Assembly (NCBI GenBank): GCA_046328115.1
Contig: JAXLXE010000001.1
Coordinates: 2,728,001 to 2,792,000 of the forward strand
Reading direction: 5' to 3'
Length of the DNA stretch: 64,000 bases
DNA from: JAXLXE01 sp046328115
Lineage (GTDB): Bacteria > Chloroflexota > UBA6077 > JACCZL01
In this document: one piece after another, positions 57,794-64,000 of the stretch
How the letters are laid out: every line of letters starts with the position of its first letter
Position numbering within the stretch: position 1 is the first letter of the stretch
Translations under genes and position numbers: made by a program
The notes under the pieces: model-generated
Told to the model about the DNA's origin: nothing
What the model saw: only the letters and a program-made list of their open reading frames with translations
The model's database searches: none

Positions 57794-59488
57794 TTGGACG
57801 CACAGCTCGGATTCTCTCCCCGTCGCCGGTTCTTGCTCCGCGGCCTGATGTTCGCCAGCGCCACCGGCCTGCTGGCGGCCTGCTCGCCCTCCGCGGCGCC
57901 CGCCAGGCCGGCCGAGGCGCCCAAGCCGCCGGCCGCGCCGACGGAGCCGCCTAAGCCGGCAGCCACGCAGCCGGTGCAGACCGCTCCGGCCACGGCGAAG
58001 CCGGCCGCCGCGACGGCTCCCGCCAAGAATGAGATCGTCATCGCTCACGCCGGGCAGAACGCCCAGGAAGTGAGCATGGATCCCAACTTCGAGAGCACCG
58101 AGGCCACGGTGCACCTGAACATGTTCGACACGTTGGTGCGGCCGACCCGGTCCGATACGGATCCGCCGAAGTTCGGCTTCGAGCCGGGGCTGGCGGAGTC
58201 CTGGAAGTCCGTGGATCCGACGACCTGGGAAGTGAAACTCCGAGCGGCCAAATTCCACGACGGCAGCGACGTCTCCGGCGAGGACGTGAAGTACACGTTT
58301 GACTTCGTCACGAACAAGGACAACCCGCCAGACGTTCGCTCGCGGATGGCGGCAAACGGCGTGTTCGAGGGGCTCACCGAGGTCCAGGTTGTGGACCCGC
58401 GGACGGTGCGGATCAAGACCAGCCAGCCGCTCCCCACGTTTGAGCCCAAGCTGAGCCGTCTCTACATCGTGCCGAAGGCCTACCACCAGAAGGTGGGCCC
58501 GCTAGAGTTCGGCCTGAAACCCGTGGGCACGGGGCCGTTCAAGTTCGCGTCCTGGAGCAAAGGCGAACAGGTGGTGCTGGAGGCGTTTGATGGCTACTGG
58601 GGCGGGGCACCGGCCATCAAGAAGGCCACGTTCAAGCAGGTAATCGAGAGCGCCCAACGAGCGAACATGCTGAAGGCGGGGCAGGCCGACCTGGTAAATG
58701 ACATCCCGCCGAACATGTTTGAGGGACTCAAGACCGAGGGCAAGTACGAGACGATAGTCCTCAAGAGCATGCAGCACGTGCTCATGGGCATCGACGCGCG
58801 TCAGGGGCCGCTGGCGGACGTTCGCGTGCGCCAGGCGATCAACTACGCGGTGAACCGCGACGAGATGATAGAGAGGTTGTTCAAAGGCTTTGCCCGACGC
58901 GCGGTGACGACGGTAGCGGACGGGCTCCCGGGCTTCACGGCCCAGGTGAACAGTATGTACCCGTTTGACCTGGAGAAGGCGCGCCGCCTGATGGCGGAAG
59001 CCGGTCACCCAAACGGATTCGAGACGGGGCTGTTGTTCAGCGAGGGAAGGCTGTTCCTGGGCCGTGAGTGGACCCAGGCCGTGGTGGGGTACCTAGAGAA
59101 GCTGAACATCCGTGCGACCATCGAGACGGCGGACGGCGCCCAGAGGCTTCAACGCATCCGCGAGGGTAAAGTGCCGGGGCTATTCCTGACCTCCTTGCTC
59201 AACCAGGACATCGACGCGGAGAGTCCGTTCCGGCTCTGGCTATCCAAGAAGGGGCGCGGCTTCTACTGGCCCCAGCTAGAAGTAGACGGCGAGATCGAGG
59301 CCCAACGGAGCGAGCTGAACGCGGACAAGCGGCGCACGGTGCTGGAAGAGATCAACCGCAAGGCCGTGGAGCACGCGTGCTTCCTGTTCTCGCACTTCGA
59401 GAACGCGGGCTGGGCGGCCACCAAAGGGCTGCAGGTGGGACTGCGCCACGACGGATACATCCTGTTGCACAAGGCCAGGTTCGCCTAG
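57794..59488 (+). CDS. Peptide-type ABC transporter substrate-binding lipoprotein (SBP family 5)
   Basis: A 564-residue exported binding protein. PRRRFLLRGLMFASATGLLA runs into lipobox LLAAC (Cys about 30), then a roughly 45-residue Pro-Ala-Lys-Thr linker. Family 5 blocks are PGLAESWKSVDPTTWEVKLR, KFHDGSDVSGEDVKYTFDFV, PVGTGPFKFASW and VRVRQAINYAVNRDEMIERL. The TTG start at 57794 has GGAG with a 7-base gap and leads straight into the signal. It is the last gene of the importer; no DppD/DppF ATPases follow. It probably shares substrates with the sugar-acid genes upstream. Confidence 0.92.
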   Translation: MDAQLGFSPRRRFLLRGLMFASATGLLAACSPSAAPARPAEAPKPPAAPTEPPKPAATQPVQTAPATAKPAAATAPAKNEIVIAHAGQNAQEVSMDPNFESTEATVHLNMFDTLVRPTRSDTDPPKFGFEPGLAESWKSVDPTTWEVKLRAAKFHDGSDVSGEDVKYTFDFVTNKDNPPDVRSRMAANGVFEGLTEVQVVDPRTVRIKTSQPLPTFEPKLSRLYIVPKAYHQKVGPLEFGLKPVGTGPFKFASWSKGEQVVLEAFDGYWGGAPAIKKATFKQVIESAQRANMLKAGQADLVNDIPPNMFEGLKTEGKYETIVLKSMQHVLMGIDARQGPLADVRVRQAINYAVNRDEMIERLFKGFARRAVTTVADGLPGFTAQVNSMYPFDLEKARRLMAEAGHPNGFETGLLFSEGRLFLGREWTQAVVGYLEKLNIRATIETADGAQRLQRIREGKVPGLFLTSLLNQDIDAESPFRLWLSKKGRGFYWPQLEVDGEIEAQRSELNADKRRTVLEEINRKAVEHACFLFSHFENAGWAATKGLQVGLRHDGYILLHKARFA

Positions 59489-59606
59489 CCGTCGTTCCAG
59501 CGGCGCGTCAGGAGGGGGTCCACCGCGCGGCCGCGTAGTACCATATCGCCCGGCGGGGCCGCTGGCCCCAGGACGATACGTACGCGCGGCCGCGTTTCGG
59601 CGCGCC

Positions 59607-59648
59607 GCTGACACCCAGCCACTGACACCGAGTCACTGACACCCAGCG
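59607..59648 (+). repeat. Three tandem 14-base repeats upstream of acnA
   Basis: Three head-to-tail copies (GCTGACACCCAGCC, ACTGACACCGAGTC, ACTGACACCCAGCG) end directly at the GGAGG ribosome-site region of the aconitase gene. The unit differs at a few positions. It could be a slippage product or a spaced regulator site. Confidence 0.7.
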
Positions 59649-59663
59649 GAGGAGTGCCGGCCC

Positions 59664-62321
59664 ATGAGTGCAACCCCTGACGCCTTCGGCGCGCGGGCAT
59701 CGCTGACGTACGCGGGGGGAACCGCGGCGTTCTATCGACTGGCAGCGCTGTCCGGTCTGACCAATCTGGACCGACTGCCACACGTGGTGAAGATCATCCT
59801 GGAGAACGTGCTGCGCAACTGCGGCGAGGGCGCGTTTGAAGAGAGCCACGTCCGCGCGGTGGCGGGCTGGGCGCCGAATGGCGACAAGAGCGCGGAGCTG
59901 CCGTTTTTGCCCGCTCGGGTGCTGCTGCAGGACTACACGGGCGTCCCGGCGATCGTGGACCTGGCGGCGATGCGCTCGGCCATGCAGCGGCTGGGCGGCA
60001 GCCCGGCAAAGGTGAATCCGCTGATGCCCGTCGATCTGGTGATCGACCACTCCGTTCAGATCGACGTGTTTGGCAACGACCACGCGTTTGCCGACAACGT
60101 GGAGCGCGAATACGAGCGCAACCGCGAGCGGTACTCCCTCTTGCGCTGGTCCCAGGGCTCGTTCAACGCGCTCACCGTGGTGCCGCCAGGAACGGGCATC
60201 TGCCACCAGGTGAACCTGGAGTTCCTGTCCAAAGTCGTCCAGCTTCGCGAGATCGCCGGCCAGCAGGTGGCGCTCCCGGACACGCTCATCGGCACGGACT
60301 CCCACACCACGATGGTGAACGGCCTGGGAGTGCTGGGCTGGGGCGTGGGCGGGATCGAGGCGGAGGGCGCCATGCTGGGTCAGCCGCTGTACATGCTGAT
60401 CCCAGACGTGGTGGGCGTGCGACTGACCGGCGCGCTGCCAGAAGGGGCCACGGCGACCGACCTGGTGCTCACCGTCACTCAGCTTCTCCGCCGCCACGGC
60501 GTGGTGGGCAAGTTCGTGGAGTATTTCGGAGAAGGGCTCAGCCGTCTACCGGTGGCGGATCGAGCAACGCTGGGCAACATGTCGCCGGAGTACGGCGCCA
60601 CCGCCGGCTACTTCCCGGTGGACAACGAGACGCTGCGCTACCTGCGGACCACCGGGCGACCGGACGATCTGGTGGATCTGGTGGAGCGCTACACCAAGGA
60701 GCAGGGCCTGTTCCGAGTGGAGGGTGCGGCGGAGCCAACCTTTGACTCCGTGATCGAGCTGGACATGTCCACTGTCGAGCCCAGCCTGGCCGGGCCGCGA
60801 CGACCGCAAGACCGCCTGAGCCTTTCAGGCGTGGGAAAGGCGTTCCACGAAGCGTACGACACGCTGATCGCCGCGAATCCGGCCACCCAGGATGACGGTG
60901 CCACGCACGGCTCCGTAGCCATCGCCTCCATCACGAGCTGCACCAACACGTCCAACCCTTCGGTAATGCTGGGCGCCGGCCTGCTGGCCAAGAAGGCGGT
61001 AGAGCGGGGCCTGACGGTGAAGCCATTCGTCAAGACCAGCCTGGCGCCGGGCAGCCGAGCGGTGACCGACTATCTGGACGCCGCCGGCCTCCAGCCGTAT
61101 CTGGACAAGCTGGGATTCAACCTGGTGGGATACGGGTGCACCACCTGCATCGGCAACAGTGGTCCGCTGCCGCCGGCGGTAGCCAAGAAGGTAGACGACG
61201 AGTCGCTGGTGGTAGCGTCCGTCATCAGCGGCAACCGCAACTTCGAGGGAAGGATCCATCCGCAGGTGCGGGCCAGCTTCCTGGCATCGCCGCCCCTGGT
61301 GGTGGCGTACGCGCTGGCCGGCACGGTAGACGTGGACCTGGCTAACGAGCCGATTGGGAAGGGCTCAGACGGGAAGGACGTGTACCTGCGAGAGATCTGG
61401 CCGTCCCAGGAGGAGATCCGCGACGCGGTGACCCGCACGGTCACGGCCCAGGCGTTCCGTCAGGCGTACGCCAGCGTTTTCGAGGGCGACGCCCAGTGGC
61501 GCGACATGGAGGCGCCAACGGGCGAGCTGTACGAGTGGGACGCACGATCGACCTACGTGCAGGAGCCGCCGTACTTCGAGAACTTCTCTCTGGAGCCGGA
61601 TGCGCCCACGGACATCGAGGGCGCGCGGGTGCTCGTGATGCTGGGCGACTCGGTGACCACGGACCACATCTCGCCGGCCGGCAACATCTCGCCGAAGGGT
61701 GCGGCCGGGCAATGGCTGATCGACCAGGACGTTCCGCCGTTTGACTTCAACAACTACGGCGCCCGTCGCGGCGCCCACGACGTGATGACGCGCGGCACCT
61801 TCGGCAACATCCGCTTGCGGAACGAGCTGGTCCCTGGCACGGAGGGCAGCTTCTCCGCCCACCAGCCCAGCGGTGATGTGGACACGATCTTCGCGGTCTC
61901 CTCACGCTACCGAAACGCCAACATCCCTAGCATCGTCCTCGGCGGCAAGGAGTACGGCACGGGGAGCTCGCGCGACTGGGCCGCTAAGGGTCCGCGGCTG
62001 CTGGGCGTGCGGGCCTGCATCGTGGAGAGCTATGAGCGCATCCACCGCAGCAACCTGCTGATGATGGGCGTCCTGCCGCTCCAGTTCAAGGAGGGCGAGA
62101 GCCGCCAGTCGCTTGGCCTCACGGGCACCGAGTCCTACACCATCCGGGGGATTGCCGCGGGTTTGAAGCCACGCCAGGAGCTGAAGGTGGAGGTGACCCG
62201 GCAGGACGGGAGCACGTTCTCGTTCAGCGCCGTTACGCGGATCGACGCGCCGATCGAGTGGGAGTACTACCGCCACGGCGGGATCCTGCCGATGGTGCTG
62301 CGGGGACTGGCTACGTCCTGA
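59664..62321 (+). CDS. acnA: Aconitate hydratase A
   Basis: An 885-residue TCA-cycle enzyme that isomerises citrate and isocitrate via a [4Fe-4S] cluster. The cluster ligands are in SCTNTSNPS (Cys about 425) and YGCTTCIGNSGPL (about 492 and 495), spaced as in E. coli AcnA. Other hallmarks are PVDLVIDHSVQID, NLEFLSKVVQ with DTLIGTDSHTTMVNGLGVLG, and the swivel domain VTTDHISPAGNISPKG and GSSRDWAAKGPRLLGVRA. GGAGG lies about 10 bases before the ATG. It is preceded by three 14-base tandem repeats and followed by a hairpin. Confidence 0.97.
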   Translation: MSATPDAFGARASLTYAGGTAAFYRLAALSGLTNLDRLPHVVKIILENVLRNCGEGAFEESHVRAVAGWAPNGDKSAELPFLPARVLLQDYTGVPAIVDLAAMRSAMQRLGGSPAKVNPLMPVDLVIDHSVQIDVFGNDHAFADNVEREYERNRERYSLLRWSQGSFNALTVVPPGTGICHQVNLEFLSKVVQLREIAGQQVALPDTLIGTDSHTTMVNGLGVLGWGVGGIEAEGAMLGQPLYMLIPDVVGVRLTGALPEGATATDLVLTVTQLLRRHGVVGKFVEYFGEGLSRLPVADRATLGNMSPEYGATAGYFPVDNETLRYLRTTGRPDDLVDLVERYTKEQGLFRVEGAAEPTFDSVIELDMSTVEPSLAGPRRPQDRLSLSGVGKAFHEAYDTLIAANPATQDDGATHGSVAIASITSCTNTSNPSVMLGAGLLAKKAVERGLTVKPFVKTSLAPGSRAVTDYLDAAGLQPYLDKLGFNLVGYGCTTCIGNSGPLPPAVAKKVDDESLVVASVISGNRNFEGRIHPQVRASFLASPPLVVAYALAGTVDVDLANEPIGKGSDGKDVYLREIWPSQEEIRDAVTRTVTAQAFRQAYASVFEGDAQWRDMEAPTGELYEWDARSTYVQEPPYFENFSLEPDAPTDIEGARVLVMLGDSVTTDHISPAGNISPKGAAGQWLIDQDVPPFDFNNYGARRGAHDVMTRGTFGNIRLRNELVPGTEGSFSAHQPSGDVDTIFAVSSRYRNANIPSIVLGGKEYGTGSSRDWAAKGPRLLGVRACIVESYERIHRSNLLMMGVLPLQFKEGESRQSLGLTGTESYTIRGIAAGLKPRQELKVEVTRQDGSTFSFSAVTRIDAPIEWEYYRHGGILPMVLRGLATS

Positions 62322-62920
62322 GCGAATCTTGCGGGCAAGCGGAGTCGCGGGAGGCGTCCCGCGACTCCGTTGACGCCCCGGCCTGGCAGACGCTGGGGAC
62401 ACGGTATCTCCTGCGGAGCCCCTGGCGAAACGTGCGGGTGGACCGTGCCCGCACGCACATGGGCCTGGAGGTAGAGTACGCCTATCTGGAGGTGCCGGCG
62501 GCCGCGATGGTGGTGCCTCTGACGCGCGACGGACGCATCGTGCTGATCCAGCAGTATCGCCACCCCATCCGCGGCTGGGCCTGGGAGATCCCGGCTGGGG
62601 CAGTGGGAGAGGAGGAGCCGATCGAAGCGGCGCGGCGTGAGCTGGGCGAGGAGGTCGGCGGCACGTGCGGCGAGCTTCGGTCGCTAGGCGGCTACTATTC
62701 GTCCTCTGGCGGCCAGAATCTCTACTGCCATGCGTTCCTAGGCCTGGATGTTGAGCTTGGGGAGACGCGCCACGAGGACACTGAGCTGATCCGGGTGCGC
62801 GCGCTGCCGGCGGAAGACGCGTTCAACTGGGCGCGCGACGGCCGACTGAACGAGTGCACGAGCGCGCTGGCGGTCCTCATGGCAGAGCCGCACGTACGCG
62901 CCCTCCGTTCGCGCCACTAG
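62258..62920 (+). CDS. NUDIX hydrolase (ADP-ribose pyrophosphatase-like)
   Basis: A cytoplasmic NUDIX protein. The box is seen as GAVGEEEPIEAARRELGEEVGG (about 114-135), preceded by VLIQQYRHPIRGWAWEIPAG, the ADP-ribose pyrophosphatase pattern, and by the N-terminal LEVEYAYLEVPAAAMVVPL. The start is unclear: the only ATG/GTG/TTG before the conserved WQTLGTRYLL is GTG 62258, which overlaps acnA by 64 bases and runs across a strong hairpin. A CTG near 62310 or a short form from GTG 62432 are alternatives. The product length is therefore 163-220 residues. It probably clears ADP-ribose or related nucleotides. Confidence 0.85.
   Translation: MGVLPPRRDPADGAAGTGYVLSESCGQAESREASRDSVDAPAWQTLGTRYLLRSPWRNVRVDRARTHMGLEVEYAYLEVPAAAMVVPLTRDGRIVLIQQYRHPIRGWAWEIPAGAVGEEEPIEAARRELGEEVGGTCGELRSLGGYYSSSGGQNLYCHAFLGLDVELGETRHEDTELIRVRALPAEDAFNWARDGRLNECTSALAVLMAEPHVRALRSRH
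62340..62369 (+). terminator. Hairpin just after acnA, inside the NUDIX reading frame
   Basis: A perfect 13-bp stem (CGGAGTCGCGGGA / TCCCGCGACTCCG) with a 4-base GGCG loop starts 19 bases after the acnA stop. It looks like the acnA terminator, yet the NUDIX frame appears to read through it, which bears on the real NUDIX start. Confidence 0.65.
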
Positions 62921-62977
62921 GATCCGGCCCAGCCTACCCGTACACTTGAAGGCAGCCGAACGCTGGCGAGGTCACCC

Positions 62978-64000
62978 GTGAAGCTTGGTGCATTCACCTT
63001 TGTACTCCACAGTCACTTACCGTACTGCCGCCAGGCCGGTCGGTGGCCGCACGGCGAGGAATGGATCCACGAGGCGGTGGCCGAGACCTACGTGCCGCTG
63101 TTGAAAACGCTGTCCGATCTGGCGGAGAACAAGGTCTCTCCCAAGGTGACGCTGGGGATCACCCCCGTCCTGGCGGAGCAGCTTGCCGACCCGCTGGTCA
63201 TCAGCCACTTCGAGACGTACGCGCAAGATCGGGCAGAGCGGGCCGCCAGCGACATCGCGCGATTCGAGCGAGAGGGAGATCCGCACGCCAGCTACCTGGC
63301 GCACTGGTACCAGGACTACTACAGCCGGGTGCTGAGCCTCTTCAGGGAGCGGTTCGGCCGGTCGCTGCTGGGCGCGGCGCGGCAGCTTCAGGACGCGGGC
63401 CACATTGAGGTACTGACATCCGCTGCCACCCACGGCTATCTCCCGCTGCTATCGCGAGATTCCTCCATTCGGGCACAGCTCGCCACGGGCGTCTCAACCT
63501 ACCAGAAGCACTTCGGGCGGGCGCCGCGCGCTGCCTGGCTGCCGGAGTGCGCCTACCGCCCGGCCTACCAGGAAGCAGGCGCGGTCCGGCCGGGTATCGA
63601 GGACTTCCTGGCGCAGGCGGGCATTCGGCTCTTCTTCGCGGAAACGCACACGGTGGAAGGCGGTCGTCCGGTAGGCAAGGCCATGGAGGAGGTCATCGGC
63701 CCGTACGGTGACATCCCCCGGCGCTACGTGGTACCGGTGTCTGAGACGGTGCCGCTGTCCGCGCGGACGACGTACGAAGCGTACAACGTGGCTCGGGCGG
63801 ACGTATCCGTGATCGGCCGGAACAATCGCTCCGGGCTCCAGGTCTGGTCCGCCGACCACGGGTATCCCGGGGAGTTCGACTACCGCGAGTTCCACAAGAA
63901 GGACGGCGTGTCCGGCATGCAGTACTGGCGGGTCACGGGCGCCCGCGTGGGGCTAGGCGAGAAGGACTGGTACCATCCGGACTGGGCACAGGGGAAGGTG
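62978..64000 (+). CDS. GH57/DUF1957-type glycoside hydrolase (1,4-alpha-glucan branching enzyme-like), 3' end missing
   Basis: The frame is open from GTG 62978 to the end of the window (341 residues). The N-terminus MKLGAFTFVLHSHLPYCR has the GH57 region 1 HxH motif (residues 11-13). WLPECAYRP (about 187-195) carries the likely catalytic Glu nucleophile near 190. FFAETHTVEGG (about 220-230) and VWSADHGYPGEFDYREFHKK match the DUF1957 branching-enzyme branch. GAGG lies 7 bases before the GTG. Products of this branch make alpha-1,6 branches in glycogen; typical length is about 520-560, so the last third lies outside. The catalytic Asp region is not in view. Confidence 0.9.
   Translation, partial: MKLGAFTFVLHSHLPYCRQAGRWPHGEEWIHEAVAETYVPLLKTLSDLAENKVSPKVTLGITPVLAEQLADPLVISHFETYAQDRAERAASDIARFEREGDPHASYLAHWYQDYYSRVLSLFRERFGRSLLGAARQLQDAGHIEVLTSAATHGYLPLLSRDSSIRAQLATGVSTYQKHFGRAPRAAWLPECAYRPAYQEAGAVRPGIEDFLAQAGIRLFFAETHTVEGGRPVGKAMEEVIGPYGDIPRRYVVPVSETVPLSARTTYEAYNVARADVSVIGRNNRSGLQVWSADHGYPGEFDYREFHKKDGVSGMQYWRVTGARVGLGEKDWYHPDWAQGKV

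Noticed and set aside
59508..60497. A 329-codon minus-strand frame opposite the 5' end of acnA
   Set aside because: It is antisense to a clear aconitase gene and has no family features.
1..64000. CRISPR arrays, insertion sequences, prophage genes, tRNA or rRNA genes
   Set aside because: No regularly spaced repeats, transposase or integrase motifs, or cloverleaf-like sequences were seen by eye in the intergenic regions; a tRNAscan or ISfinder run could still find weak cases.

Overview
The window is GC-rich, densely coded, and carries no rRNA, tRNA, transposase or CRISPR array that I can see. Several traits point to a heterotrophic member of the Chloroflexota. Its Tat/lipoprotein solute-binding proteins have long Pro-Ala-Lys linkers after the lipobox. 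GTG and TTG starts are common. ABC importers for sugars and peptides are numerous, and there is a TtrABC-like molybdo-enzyme complex. The phylum is inferred from style and remembered homologues; no search was run.

Layout. 1-4.5 kb: end of an ABC-F ATPase gene, then a minus-strand HpcH/HpaI aldolase, a family 2 glycosyltransferase and an MFS permease. 4.6-6.4 kb: a DUF952 protein and a secreted choice-of-anchor L protein closed by a strong terminator. 6.5-13.1 kb: a probable carbohydrate operon (2-hydroxyacid dehydrogenase, GHL6-type glycosidase, binding protein, two permeases). 13.1-14.8 kb: a Crp/Fnr regulator overlapping a thioredoxin-fold gene, and a small membrane protein. 14.8-18.1 kb: two gene remnants, a PQQ-type beta-propeller protein and a mannonate dehydratase-like gene; one remnant is a broken paralogue of the latter. 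18.3-21.2 kb: a FecR/Calx-beta surface protein. 21.2-25.5 kb: a LacI regulator with a clear promoter and palindromic operator, followed by its sugar transporter. 25.6-26.6 kb: a small unannotated acidic protein gene and a redox gene whose two active-site codons are both in-frame TGA, best read as a UxxU (double selenocysteine) SelL-related protein with a candidate bacterial SECIS hairpin. 26.6-30 kb: a peptide-type ABC importer. 30.2-31.7 kb: two exported unknowns, one with duplicated NlpE-like halves. 31.9-37.4 kb: a Pot-type importer with its own ATPase plus an acyl-CoA ligase. 37.7-43.5 kb: a beta-helix protein and DnaE. 44.3-51 kb: a TtrBCA-like complex followed by CMD-like and FmdE-like genes. 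51-59.5 kb: HMG-CoA lyase, CsaA, and a sugar-acid locus (Zn dehydrogenase, L-rhamnonate dehydratase-like, Gfo/Idh/MocA, Dpp-type importer) around a palindromic candidate operator. 59.6-64 kb: aconitase, a NUDIX hydrolase and the start of a GH57 protein that runs off the end.

How it works together: most genes import and dismantle sugars, sugar acids and peptides. Four of the five importers lack an ATPase gene, so they probably share ATPases encoded elsewhere. The strongest candidate for something new is the UxxU redox protein at 26.0-26.6 kb.
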